Assembly (NCBI GenBank): GCA_018266835.1
Contig: JAFDZP010000002.1
Location: forward strand, 715,302 to 779,301
DNA length: 64,000 nucleotides
Source: Bacteroidota bacterium
GTDB taxonomy: Bacteria; Bacteroidota; Ignavibacteria; Tepidaquicellales; Tepidaquicellaceae
Direction: 5' to 3'
This document shows positions 46,181-55,096 of this stretch, piece by piece; the stretch's first letter is position 1; every line of letters starts with the position of its first letter. The translations under genes were made by a program, and so were the position numbers. The notes under the pieces are model-generated. The model saw only the letters and a program-made list of their open reading frames with translations. It was not told the DNA's origin and did not search any database.

Positions 46181-47341
46181 TTACAATACTTCTTTGATTT
46201 TTTTAATTGCTGCCTGTATATTTTCAGTTGAATTTGCATAGGAGAATCTCAGATAGCCCTCACCGAATGCGCCGAAAGCCGTACCTGATAAACATGCAAC
46301 ACCTGCATTATATAATAAGTGGTCGCAGAGCTTGCGTGAATCATATCCTGTCTTTGTAATGTTCGGGAATGCATAGAATGCGCCGTCAGGAACTACACAT
46401 GAAAATCCGGGAATTGAATTCAATCCGTCAACTATCACATCACGTCTCTTTAAAAATTCTGCCTTCATGTGATCTACTGCATCCTGAGGACCTGTATATG
46501 CTTCAATACATGCCTTCTGCACCATGTAGTTTGTGCATGAGTTGCTGTTAGTCATTAGTTTTGAAAATAATTCAGCCAGATCTTTTCTCATTACTCCGTA
46601 GCCTGCTCTCCATCCCGTCATCGCATATGTCTTTGAAAATCCTTCAAGTATAATTGTACGCTCAAGCATTCCCGGAATTTGTGTAATGCTGAAATGTTCA
46701 CCGGTAAAAATTAATCTTGAATAAATTTCATCACTAAGAATCATGATGTCCGTATCTTTCACAACGTCGGCAATTTTTCTGATTGTGTCTTCAGTTAATA
46801 TACCGCCTGTAGGATTTTGCGGAGTATTAATTATAATTAACTTTGTCTTCGGTGTGATTAATTTTTTCAGGTCCTCAACATCGAAAGAAAAATTCTTTGA
46901 CTCTTCTAATTTAAGCGGAACAGCTTTACCGCCTACAAAATTTATCATGGATTCATAAATCGGAAATCCGGGATTTGGATAAATAACTTCGTCACCTTCA
47001 TTTACAAGAGCAAGCATTGCATAGAACATTACAGGTTTAGCTCCCGGCATCATTACAACTTCATCGGCATCTCTTTGCACACCGCGTGTGCGTGTGATGT
47101 AATCAGCTATGACCTGTCTTAGTTCTACAATTCCGTTTGAAGGAGTATAACCGTGGTCACCTGCTTTAATGGATTTAATTGCGGCATCACATATATTCTG
47201 GGGAGTAGGAAAATCGGGCTGGCCGATTTCCAGATGGATAATTTTTTTGCCTTCGGCTTCAAGTTTTTTTGCTTTCGCTAAAACTTCGAATGCTGTTTCT
47301 GTCCCAAGCCTGGACATTCTGTCTGCTAATCTAATGTTCAT
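46181..47341 (-). CDS. Class I/II PLP-dependent aminotransferase (aspartate-type)
   Basis: 386 residues. Substrate arginine region and NTPQNPTGG (172-180), DEIYSRL (204-210), PLP Lys237 in EGFSKTYAMTGWRAGY. The overall pattern matches the I-gamma aspartate aminotransferases common in Bacteroidota and Gram-positives. The 33-bp inverted repeat of the four-helix-bundle cassette begins one base upstream of its start codon. Confidence 0.9.
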   Translation of the reverse strand: MNIRLADRMSRLGTETAFEVLAKAKKLEAEGKKIIHLEIGQPDFPTPQNICDAAIKSIKAGDHGYTPSNGIVELRQVIADYITRTRGVQRDADEVVMMPGAKPVMFYAMLALVNEGDEVIYPNPGFPIYESMINFVGGKAVPLKLEESKNFSFDVEDLKKLITPKTKLIIINTPQNPTGGILTEDTIRKIADVVKDTDIMILSDEIYSRLIFTGEHFSITQIPGMLERTIILEGFSKTYAMTGWRAGYGVMRKDLAELFSKLMTNSNSCTNYMVQKACIEAYTGPQDAVDHMKAEFLKRRDVIVDGLNSIPGFSCVVPDGAFYAFPNITKTGYDSRKLCDHLLYNAGVACLSGTAFGAFGEGYLRFSYANSTENIQAAIKKIKEVL

Positions 47342-47342
47342 T

Positions 47343-47375
47343 TAATTTCAAATTTTAAATTTCAGATTTCAAATG
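47343..47375 (+). repeat. 33-bp repeat, left copy flanking the four-helix-bundle gene
   Basis: First of three related 33-mers (all start TAATTTCAAATTT and end TTTCAAATG). It matches the reverse complement of 47756-47788 at 31 of 33 positions, so the two copies form terminal inverted repeats around a 380-bp insert. Confidence 0.8.
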
Positions 47376-47382
47376 TTGTTAA

Positions 47383-47679
47383 TTAAGATTTATTTCTTAG
47401 TGTTTTTAAAGTTGAAACAAAAATTGCTATGAGCTCTTTTGTTTCACCTATTAATTCGACTAACTTTTCTTTTTTAAGTAATTCACTTTCTTCAATTAAT
47501 TCCAACCAATATAAACATTCATCTATTTCTTCTAAAACAATATTAAGTTTCGATATGAATTCAGCTTTTGATCTTCCTCGACAAGCAGAGCGATAATTAG
47601 CACCGACCGATGTTGCAGAACGTAAAATTTGATTTCCTATTATATTACCAATTTTAGACCCAGGAAGATTATCAACCAA
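47383..47679 (-). CDS. Four-helix-bundle protein (S23/IVP family), start uncertain
   Basis: 98 residues from a TTG at 47679. The sequence IGNQILRSATSVGANYRSACRGRSKAEFISKL and WLELIEESELL is typical of four-helix-bundle proteins first described in 23S rRNA intervening sequences. The frame stays open upstream to about 47757, adding RTKKYALRIIKLV, which is the family's first helix, but there is no ATG, GTG or TTG there. Either an unusual start is used, or the gene is slightly decayed. The gene with its flanks is bounded by 33-bp inverted repeats, which suggests a mobile cassette. Function of the family is unknown; a nucleic-acid-binding role is often proposed. Confidence 0.78.
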   Translation of the reverse strand: MVDNLPGSKIGNIIGNQILRSATSVGANYRSACRGRSKAEFISKLNIVLEEIDECLYWLELIEESELLKKEKLVELIGETKELIAIFVSTLKTLRNKS

Positions 47680-47755
47680 TTTAATAATTCTTAATGCATA
47701 CTTCTTGGTTCTGATTTTAATTCTTCCTGATTCAAAATTTAATATGAGTTTTTCA

Positions 47756-47788
47756 CATTTGAAATTTGAAATCTAAAATTTGAAATTA
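47756..47788 (-). repeat. 33-bp repeat, right copy (inverted) flanking the four-helix-bundle gene
   Basis: Reverse-orientation copy of the repeat at 47343-47375 (31 of 33 positions). It overlaps the open 5' extension of the four-helix-bundle frame by 2 bases and ends 2 bases from the livF stop. Confidence 0.8.
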
Positions 47789-47789
47789 A

Positions 47790-48497
47790 TTACTCTCCTA
47801 AATATGCCTTTCTAACTTCTTCATTTTTCGCAAGTTCATCGGCTTTACCTTCTAAAATTATTTCACCTGTTTCAAGAACGTATCCATAGTTTGCAATTGA
47901 TAAAGCTAAGTTTGCGTTCTGCTCAACTAATAAAATTGTAATTCCGGTTGAGTGGTTCAGCGCAACTATTTTTTCAAAAATTGTTTTTACTAATAAAGGT
48001 GCAATACCTAACGACGGTTCATCAAGCAATAACACTTTCGGCTTTGACATAAGCGCTCTTGATATTGCAAGCATTTGCTGCTCGCCGCCGCTTAGCGTTC
48101 CGCCTAACTGTTTTATTCTTTCTTTTAATCTCGGGAAGAATGAGAACACAAACTCTAAATCATCTTTAATCCCCTGCTTGTCTTTTCTTGTGTATGCGCC
48201 CATTAAAAGATTTTCTTCAACTGTTAAGTTGGAAAAAATTAATCTTCCTTCTGGTGACTGGCATATTCCCATCTTCACAATTTTTTCAGGATGAAGATTT
48301 GTGATGTTCTCATTGTTATATGTTATCGAACCGCCTGCAACTTTTATTATTCCTGAAATTGCTCTAAGCGTAGAAGTTTTTCCTGCGCCGTTTGAGCCAA
48401 TCAATGTTACAATTGAGCCTTCAGGTACTTTCAAACTTATGCCGCGGATAGCTTTTATCGCTCCGTAATGTATTTGCAAATCTTTAATCTCAAGCAT
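47790..48497 (-). CDS. livF: Branched-chain amino acid ABC transporter ATP-binding protein LivF
   Basis: 235 residues with Walker A GSNGAGKT, the signature LSGGEQQMLAISRAL, Walker B LLLDEPSLG and the H-loop region. LivF/LivG-type ATPases power uptake of leucine, isoleucine and valine (or, in related systems, other amides). It overlaps livG by 8 bases. Order is livM, livG, livF. Confidence 0.93.
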   Translation of the reverse strand: MLEIKDLQIHYGAIKAIRGISLKVPEGSIVTLIGSNGAGKTSTLRAISGIIKVAGGSITYNNENITNLHPEKIVKMGICQSPEGRLIFSNLTVEENLLMGAYTRKDKQGIKDDLEFVFSFFPRLKERIKQLGGTLSGGEQQMLAISRALMSKPKVLLLDEPSLGIAPLLVKTIFEKIVALNHSTGITILLVEQNANLALSIANYGYVLETGEIILEGKADELAKNEEVRKAYLGE

Positions 48498-49260
48498 GGT
48501 GCGTATCTCCTAAATATGCTAATATAACCTTCTCGTCATTTCGGATTGCTTCAGGCAGACCGTCTGCAATTTTCTTTCCGTACTCAAGCACAAAAATTCT
48601 TTCGCATACACCCATCACAACTTTCATATCGTGTTCAATAAGTAAAATAGAAATATGGAATAAATCTTTTATTTTTTTAATGAGGTTCATTAAATCCACT
48701 TTCTCAGTGGGATTCATACCTGCAGCGGGTTCATCAAGCAATAATAATCTTGGAGATGTTGCAAGCGCTCTCACGATTTCAAGTTTTCTCTGGTCACCAT
48801 ATGGAAGTGAAACTGCATATTCATCTTTCATGCTGAGCAGGTCAAACATTTCGAGCAGCTCATCAATTTTTTTATCGATTTCTTTTTCTTCTCTTGAAAA
48901 TTTTCCTAACTGAAGAATAGATGTAAAATATTTTGACTTAATATTTTTTATAAATGAAACTCTTACGTTATCTTTTACCGATAATGATTTAAACAATCTT
49001 ATATTCTGAAAAGTCCTGCTGATACCTTTTTCTGATACTTCGTATGGTTTGTATGGGACAATCGATTCGTTATTAAATACAATATCGCCTTCAGTCGGGT
49101 CATACACTCCGGTAATCATATTGAACACCGTCGTCTTCCCTGCTCCGTTAGGTCCAATCATTCCGACAAGCTCGTTATCTTCCACTGTCGTTGATACTTT
49201 ATCAACGCAGGTAAGACCGCCGAAGCGCATTGTTATATTATTTAATTTTAATAAACTCAA
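48490..49260 (-). CDS. livG: Branched-chain amino acid ABC transporter ATP-binding protein LivG
   Basis: 256 residues. Walker A GPNGAGKT; the LivG-type RTFQNIRLFKSLSVKDNV after the Q-loop; LPYGDQRKLEIVRALA in the signature position; Walker B LLLDEPAAGMNP. The C-terminal ILAYLGDTHHA segment is typical. It lies 159 bases downstream of livM, with a repeat element in the gap. Confidence 0.93.
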   Translation of the reverse strand: MSLLKLNNITMRFGGLTCVDKVSTTVEDNELVGMIGPNGAGKTTVFNMITGVYDPTEGDIVFNNESIVPYKPYEVSEKGISRTFQNIRLFKSLSVKDNVRVSFIKNIKSKYFTSILQLGKFSREEKEIDKKIDELLEMFDLLSMKDEYAVSLPYGDQRKLEIVRALATSPRLLLLDEPAAGMNPTEKVDLMNLIKKIKDLFHISILLIEHDMKVVMGVCERIFVLEYGKKIADGLPEAIRNDEKVILAYLGDTHHA

Positions 49261-49262
49261 TC

Positions 49263-49420
49263 TAATTTCAAATTTATAATTTCAAATTTCAAATGTAAAA
49301 CATTATTAGTTTTAATGTGTAAAATCCCGCTTTAGCGGGACTCCAGCGTTGGAACGAAAATATTCAATTAATTACATTTTGTATGCGTTGCGACGCTGGA
49401 GCATCGCAACGAGAACGATT
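49263..49420 (+). repeat. 33-bp repeat copy plus two hairpins between livG and livM
   Basis: 49263-49295 is a third copy of the 33-mer seen at 47343 (30 of 33 positions). Next come a TCCCGC/GCGGGA hairpin (49325-49340) and an inverted pair CTCCAGCG/CGCTGGAG joining about 49341 with about 49400. These are intergenic repeats; no gene product is predicted here. Confidence 0.6.
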
Positions 49421-50445
49421 TATTTTTTCTTTTTCAATTTTATTTTAAATCCGAATAATCCCTGCGGGCGTGTAAGCATCATAATAATTAATAGCAGCGC
49501 ATAGATAATCATTCTGTACTCGGATACACTTCGTAAAAACTCGGGGAGAATTGTCAAAAGCACTGCGGCAATAATTACGCCAATCATGCTTCCCATTCCG
49601 CCTAAGATAACCATTACAACAATTTCGACTGATTTAAGGAAATTAAAATCTTCAGGGTTGAGATATAAATTAAAGTGTCCGTAAAGTACTCCAGCAATGC
49701 CTGCAAAAAATGCTCCCGTTACAAATGCCGAGACTTTAAATTTTGTTGTGTTAATTCCCATCGACTCTGCTGCAATTTCATCGTCCTTCACAGATAAAAA
49801 TCCTCTGCCGTAAGTTGAGTTTATCAGATTGCTTACATAATAAACAATTATAGCTACGAATAAAAACGTCCAGAAGAAATTTGTAAACTTAGGTACTGCA
49901 TAGAAAACATTAGGAACATCGACTAAATCCTGAACCATATGCGGAGATTTTACTCCGTTACTATATATATAAACTCCTCTGAATCCCTGCGATGCGCCTA
50001 TTACGTCCATATTCTGAATTACAACTCTGATAATTTCTGCAAAACCTAAAGTTGTGATTGCAAGATAATCGCCTTTTAATCTTAATGAAGGCACGCCGAC
50101 AATCAAGCCTGCCAATGCAGCGCCTGTACCACCTGCAAGCAATACTATTATAAATGTAATTGATTCACCGAAGACTCCGGTGCCGAATGTACGCTGAAAG
50201 AACGGAGCGAAGTAAGTTGAAAGAGCAATGGATAAGTAACCGCCGATTGCCATAAATCCTGCATGACCGAGCGAAAACTGTCCTGTATAACCGTTAATAA
50301 GATTTAAACTTGTTGCAAGAATGATGTTTATGCCGATATATATTATAACGGTATAAAAATACGGGTCGATAGAACCGGAAAACAGGTTAATTACGAAAAT
50401 TACGGCTATGGAGGTAAGAAAAAGTAGTTTACTCTTCACTTGCAA
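49420..50445 (-). CDS. livM: Branched-chain amino acid ABC transporter permease LivM
   Basis: 341 residues with about nine or ten hydrophobic segments. It carries the LivM/LivH-family segments NLINGYTGQFSLGHAGFMAIGGY (split over about 46-70), GVPSLRLKGDYLAITTLGFAEIIR and VVMVILGGMGSMIGVIIA. The partner permease LivH and a binding protein are not adjacent. GH130-like gene divergently upstream. Confidence 0.9.
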   Translation of the reverse strand: MQVKSKLLFLTSIAVIFVINLFSGSIDPYFYTVIIYIGINIILATSLNLINGYTGQFSLGHAGFMAIGGYLSIALSTYFAPFFQRTFGTGVFGESITFIIVLLAGGTGAALAGLIVGVPSLRLKGDYLAITTLGFAEIIRVVIQNMDVIGASQGFRGVYIYSNGVKSPHMVQDLVDVPNVFYAVPKFTNFFWTFLFVAIIVYYVSNLINSTYGRGFLSVKDDEIAAESMGINTTKFKVSAFVTGAFFAGIAGVLYGHFNLYLNPEDFNFLKSVEIVVMVILGGMGSMIGVIIAAVLLTILPEFLRSVSEYRMIIYALLLIIMMLTRPQGLFGFKIKLKKKK

Positions 50446-50593
50446 TGAGGTTTCAAACGTGAAAAATATGTATTATAGAGGTAATTAAAAAGAATAAAAA
50501 TAGTATTTATGATTTCAGAAGAAATTTTAAATCTTGTTTGAAGGTTGTGTATTACATATAGTAAAGACTTATTTTAACCTGGAGAACAAGAAA

Positions 50594-51631
50594 TTGATTA
50601 GAGTAAAAAAAGAGGGAATAATATTAGAAGCTACAAAAAGAAAATTTGAGAATGATGCAGTTTTAAATCCGGCATGCTACCAGGATGGGAATAAAGTACA
50701 TATGTTTTACAGGGCAGTTCAGAAGGGAAATAAATCTACAATAGGGTATTGCCTGCTGGAAGGACCGCTGAAAGTGGTACATAGAAATGAACAACCAGTA
50801 ATAGTAAAAGAGAAAAAATACGAATCGCAGGGAATTGAAGATCCGCGCATAGTTAAAATTGATGATACATTTTATCTTACATATACTGCCTTCGATGGAA
50901 AGGCTGCCTGCGGAGCTTATGCAATATCAAAAGATTTAAAACAGTTTGAAAAGAAAGGGCAACTAACCCCCAGATTATCTTATAATGAATTCAGAAAGTT
51001 TGCCGGAAAAGATCCTAAAGTTAATCCAAAATATTTTCGATTCTACGAGTTTTATCACATGGCAAAAAATCTGGACAAAAAAATTATTGTATGGGATAAA
51101 GATCTCGTATTCTATCCGCGCAAGATTAACAGGAAATTTACTTTTTTGCACAGATTCAGACCGGATATACAGGTTGTTTCAGTGGAAAAATTATCAATGC
51201 TTACAAAATCTTTCTGGAGGAAGTACATCGAAAATCTTAAAGGTAATACATTAATGCACTGCACTAAACAGCATGAATTAAGTTATATCGGTTCAGGCTG
51301 TCCTCCTATAGAAACAAAAGAAGGATGGCTAATAATTTATCATGGAGTAACGGATGGACCCGAAGGGTTTATCTATAACGCATGCGCAGCATTATTCGAT
51401 AAAAAAAATATAATGAAGGAAATCGGGAGACTGAAAAAACCTCTTTTCTCTCCCACTGAAGAATGGGAAATTAACGGAGATGTAAGAGATGTTGTTTTTC
51501 CAACCGGTACGGCAATTTTTAACGACAGACTTTATATTTATTACGGAGCTGCGGATAAAAGAATTGCATGCGCCTCCGTAAATTTGAAAATTTTGCTGAA
51601 AGAATTAAAAAAGAAATCAAATATGTCGTAA
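50594..51631 (+). CDS. Glycoside hydrolase family 130-like enzyme
   Basis: About 345 residues from TTG at 50594, chosen because GGAGA at 50581 sits 8 bases before it and translation then begins IRVKKEGIILEATKRKFENDAVLNPACY as in GH130 proteins; a TTG at 50534 would add 20 unlikely residues. Five-bladed propeller motifs: GIEDPRIVKI with the catalytic-type Asp, SYIGSGCPPIETKEGWLIIYHG, and VVFPTGTAIFNDRLYIYYGAAD. GH130 enzymes phosphorolyse or hydrolyse beta-mannosides. Whether this one does either is not clear from sequence. Confidence 0.82.
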   Translation: MIRVKKEGIILEATKRKFENDAVLNPACYQDGNKVHMFYRAVQKGNKSTIGYCLLEGPLKVVHRNEQPVIVKEKKYESQGIEDPRIVKIDDTFYLTYTAFDGKAACGAYAISKDLKQFEKKGQLTPRLSYNEFRKFAGKDPKVNPKYFRFYEFYHMAKNLDKKIIVWDKDLVFYPRKINRKFTFLHRFRPDIQVVSVEKLSMLTKSFWRKYIENLKGNTLMHCTKQHELSYIGSGCPPIETKEGWLIIYHGVTDGPEGFIYNACAALFDKKNIMKEIGRLKKPLFSPTEEWEINGDVRDVVFPTGTAIFNDRLYIYYGAADKRIACASVNLKILLKELKKKSNMS

Positions 51632-51646
51632 GAAGAATCAAAATTA

Positions 51647-53161
51647 TCAAAAGAAATTAACCTTAACACCCAATGCGATTGAACGCGTTATATAAAAGAA
51701 ATTTCTCGAGTAGTTAAAATCTATATTCATTGCAATTTTAGGCGTAATAAGCGAACGGACGAAAAAAGTAATATCTGCAGGATTATAATCTGCTTCACTG
51801 TAATTTTTAGTAACAAAAGATTCACCCCCGGAATTTGTAACTTTCGAAAAATATGCTCTATCAGCCGTAGCCAGAAAACCATAATTTAAATCCAGACCTG
51901 CCTGTGTCTGTACTGAAGGTGAATATCCTATAGAGAGCAGCAGACTATTTGCAAACTGATTTTTAGGAGTGTAATATGGATAATAATTCCCTATGTAATA
52001 TGGGGCAGTGCTTCCCGAGCTGATTATCTCAGCATTTGATTTATCGGAAAAAAATTTATCAATCTTTGACGTACTGAAGAATAATCCGTAGCCGAGTCTG
52101 AAATCAAAATCTTTTAATTTTAATCGTGGGGCATACAATGATGAAACAGCTGTAGTAATAGGGTTATCAAATCCGTCAAAAAAATCAGTAGTGAATGTCA
52201 GTTTTCCGTTCCAGCTTTCTTTTGTTATGAGACTTAAAGTTGCAGCAGCTGAGTGAACCATAATATTTGTATCGAGGCTGTATAAAGAACCGAAATAAGG
52301 TTTTCTTTCACCTGATAAAGTGAGCAGAATATATCGCTCGGCATATTTATCAAATTTTACTCTGCCTGTGAAATCGAACTGATTATCGCCGTACTTTACT
52401 ACTCCAAATCCGTAATTTATACCTACTCCGACATCTTTAATGAAAGACCGGTTTTCCAGTTGAAATTTATAATTGCTTACATTGCTTTGAGTTCTTCTGG
52501 AGTATAACAAAGCGCCAACATTCATTTTTAACTGTACACCTGAGTTTTTATATAATCCCCCTTCAAGTACAGGAGCAAAAAGATCTATCGGCTGACTGTC
52601 GCTGATATAAGCTGCAGTAAGCTTTAACCAGGATGATTTTAATATTTGTACTTCTGCATAATTTTCACGAGCCTCTGCATTGCTCGGGTCTTTGCTTAAT
52701 ATTTTTGAAAGAGCTAAAGAAGATTCGGAATACTCTTCATTGTATCTTAAAATTTTTGCCTTATCAAAAAGCGCTTCAATATTATTCGGGTCATGTACAA
52801 GATATGTTTCTAAAATCGGAAGGCACTTATCATACTCATTTATATCAAAAAGCATTTTAGCATAATCAAGCTTCATGGGAAAATTCTTCGGCTGGAATTC
52901 AAGCGCCTCATCATACAGGTCCATAAACGTACCGTACTTTTTATTTTGATAAGCAACCTGAGCGTATGCGACCGTAATTTTTACTTCTTTAGGATTTGCT
53001 CTGTGGAATCGTTCAAGATAGATCTGCGCTTCTTCTAATCTTCCGTTTAGAACAAGTTCATTTGCTTTATCTAAAACGCTTTGAGTAGTCTGAGCATTTA
53101 GTTTGCAGCAGAATATTATGGGAAAAATGAACAGTAAAAGAAAAAAGTAAGTTTTTTTCAA
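51647..53161 (-). CDS. TPR protein with C-terminal outer-membrane beta-barrel
   Basis: 504 residues. Signal peptide 1-23. About residues 25-185 hold four TPR-like helix pairs (e.g. LVLNGRLEEAQIYLERFHRANPKEVK). From about 190 alternating hydrophobic strands form a beta-barrel ending in aromatic NFF at the C-terminus. This plan resembles outer-membrane proteins that export or modify polysaccharide (PgaA/BcsC-like) but without other such genes nearby. Function not assigned. Confidence 0.7.
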   Translation of the reverse strand: MKKTYFFLLLFIFPIIFCCKLNAQTTQSVLDKANELVLNGRLEEAQIYLERFHRANPKEVKITVAYAQVAYQNKKYGTFMDLYDEALEFQPKNFPMKLDYAKMLFDINEYDKCLPILETYLVHDPNNIEALFDKAKILRYNEEYSESSLALSKILSKDPSNAEARENYAEVQILKSSWLKLTAAYISDSQPIDLFAPVLEGGLYKNSGVQLKMNVGALLYSRRTQSNVSNYKFQLENRSFIKDVGVGINYGFGVVKYGDNQFDFTGRVKFDKYAERYILLTLSGERKPYFGSLYSLDTNIMVHSAAATLSLITKESWNGKLTFTTDFFDGFDNPITTAVSSLYAPRLKLKDFDFRLGYGLFFSTSKIDKFFSDKSNAEIISSGSTAPYYIGNYYPYYTPKNQFANSLLLSIGYSPSVQTQAGLDLNYGFLATADRAYFSKVTNSGGESFVTKNYSEADYNPADITFFVRSLITPKIAMNIDFNYSRNFFYITRSIALGVKVNFF

Positions 53162-53381
53162 ATAGAATCTATTGAATTCTAATAATTGGGTGAACCTTTT
53201 AAAATATCTTACCGTGCTAAGTTGTTAAGATATTAATATCAGATTATTAACACAATTCAAATTATCTATTTAGCAGAAATTCATGAGCTTACAAAAATGC
53301 TCTCCCTGTTAACTTTTTTTGGTAAAGATATTTACTTTTTAAATCGTAAATAAGTTTTTTAGATTTTGTAAACGGAATTTT

Positions 53382-54710
53382 ATGAAAAAAAATTACGATG
53401 TGCTGCGGGATTTTATAACGCGCGGTGAATCCAGAATGTCCACTCTGCAAAGGATTGCAGGGGTTTTCGTTACAGGAGCCGGACTGCTGATAATTCTGCC
53501 GCTACTATTGAAAGATTATCTCCCCACCGTAATGGGAGTTATATACGAAGCAAATTTTTTAGATGAAAATCTTAAGCTGAAAGCTGTTTTGTATTTGGCG
53601 TTATTTATACTTGGATTCATCCCTCTTTACTCTGTGTATCAGGTTATAATTGGTATTGCTCAGTTCTATTTTATAAAGCGAAAAATCGGCAGCTACAATT
53701 ATCTTAGGTTTTATCTAACGGGAATTACTCTGCCCGATGACGAGTTCTCAGAAAAAGGCGACGGTGAAGAAGGCATCAGCAGCAAGAAGGAAATGGTGAA
53801 GGATGAATTTGATAACGAGCAAAATATAAATCTGCTCAATAGGTATCTCGGGCATTTTTCAAAGAGTGATTTGAAATCTTTCCTTTATTATAAAAATCTT
53901 ACAAGAGATGCTTTAATCCCTCCAAAAAGATTTATCGGAGGAGATAAAGAAGACTACTTTAAGGACTGCAACGATAACGTACACAAAAATAAAGAGAAGA
54001 TTGATATTCTTCACACGATTTACGGACTTGCCGGTTACTCAGATGTAAACACAACAGATATGGTCTTTGATATCGAAACAGCTGTCGTTAGGCAGACTTT
54101 TTATCTGAGGCGTTTAGTGCTCACTTATATTAAGGCATTCCTTATGATGCTGTTTGTTTGTATTGTGCTGGGAATTTTGCATGCGAATATAACTGCTGCA
54201 TCGGGACATCTTGCAGATATACATTTACTTAAAAATTTTGAAGTAGATATTATTATCAGCTTTTTTGCATGTGCATTCATTGGAGGAATATTTATTGATG
54301 CCTCGCTGCTTACAATGATAGATTTCTCCGAAAGGCGTGAAAATATTTTCAAAACACTTTTTACATGGCTGAAAAATAAATTTAAGTTCAATACAATCAC
54401 AGACCAGAAAACAGATAACTTTGAACACATAATTTTAATTCTGTTCGGAATAGTGATAGTCCTTATGAATTATCTATTGGTTGATTACGAAAATTATTTC
54501 AGCGATAGCGGGCATATGCTTTTCAGATTTGATTTTTATAATCCGTTCAAATGGATAATTTCAATTATATCACTAGTTTGGATTATAGTTTTCATTGTTT
54601 CAATTTTTGTAAGATGGTTAGCAAAAATAAATCTGCTTAAAAAAACAGATTTAGGCGAAGGTGATTTAAAAAAGAATGTCGATGAAGAAATGGAAAAGAT
54701 AATGAAGTAA
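53382..54710 (+). CDS. Polytopic membrane protein of unknown function
   Basis: 442 residues. Predicted membrane segments near 26-46, 70-92, about 245-270, about 280-300, about 340-360 and about 390-410, with a long cytoplasmic loop (about 120-240) containing LGHFSKSDLKSFLYYKNLTRD. A charged C-terminal tail. It has its own promoter region (about 220 bases, divergent from the 51647 gene) and a terminator at 54714. No family recognised. Confidence 0.7.
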   Translation: MKKNYDVLRDFITRGESRMSTLQRIAGVFVTGAGLLIILPLLLKDYLPTVMGVIYEANFLDENLKLKAVLYLALFILGFIPLYSVYQVIIGIAQFYFIKRKIGSYNYLRFYLTGITLPDDEFSEKGDGEEGISSKKEMVKDEFDNEQNINLLNRYLGHFSKSDLKSFLYYKNLTRDALIPPKRFIGGDKEDYFKDCNDNVHKNKEKIDILHTIYGLAGYSDVNTTDMVFDIETAVVRQTFYLRRLVLTYIKAFLMMLFVCIVLGILHANITAASGHLADIHLLKNFEVDIIISFFACAFIGGIFIDASLLTMIDFSERRENIFKTLFTWLKNKFKFNTITDQKTDNFEHIILILFGIVIVLMNYLLVDYENYFSDSGHMLFRFDFYNPFKWIISIISLVWIIVFIVSIFVRWLAKINLLKKTDLGEGDLKKNVDEEMEKIMK

Positions 54711-54713
54711 AAC

Positions 54714-54749
54714 AAAAAAGCCCTGATATTGCTATCAAGGCTTTTATTT
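54714..54749. terminator. Bidirectional terminator between the membrane-protein gene and tRNA-Val
   Basis: AAAAGCCcTGATA pairs with TATCAaGGCTTTT around a 4-5 base loop. Plus strand continues into TTTTATTTT, minus strand into TTTTTTGTTTT, so both the gene ending at 54710 and the tRNA are served. Confidence 0.85.
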
Positions 54750-54826
54750 TGGTGGGCGATTAAGGATTCGAACCTCAGACCCCTTCGGTGTAAGCGAAGT
54801 GCTCTAACCAGCTGAGCTAATCGCCC
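54750..54826 (-). tRNA. tRNA-Val (UAC)
   Basis: Complete cloverleaf on the minus strand: acceptor GGGCGAT/ATCGCCC, D arm GCTC-AGCTGGTTA-GAGC, anticodon stem CTTCG/CGAAG with loop CTTACAC (anticodon TAC, reads GUA-type Val codons), T arm TGAGG-TTCGAAT-CCTTA with one G-T pair, discriminator A and encoded CCA. 77 nt. Confidence 0.96.
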
Positions 54827-55096
54827 AAAACTTGGGTGAAAATTGAATAAGCAGTAAATTACAAATTTTATGGCTTCTTTTCAATGGATTTCTTAAAACT
54901 CCCTTCCATTAGTATTTATTTTTACTTTTGCTATTTTGTTTAATCATCCTTCTGTTTATAAACCATATCAGCAGCTTCTCCGGCGACTTCAACTGCAGCT
55001 ATCTCCCGCATGCTCCGCAGCACTCGAGCTTTACGATAATTGAAACCTATATAAAATTCCACTGTTACTTTTATTAAGTAAAGGAAAGTTCTTATA
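54827..55096. other. Intergenic region between tRNA and DinB-like gene
   Basis: 270 bases, AT-rich, no ORF of good quality. It should contain the promoter of the tRNA (minus) and that of the DinB-like gene (plus, whose start is preceded by AAAGGAAAG). No clear operator or hairpin seen. Confidence 0.4.

Noticed and set aside
47383..47679. Accessory protein (Avd) of a diversity-generating retroelement
   Set aside because: The four-helix-bundle fold is shared with Avd, but no reverse transcriptase or template/variable repeat is visible nearby.
50534..50593. TTG at 50534 as start of the GH130-like gene
   Set aside because: No ribosome binding site, and the added residues are not GH130-like; TTG 50594 has GGAGA 8 bases upstream and begins the conserved domain.
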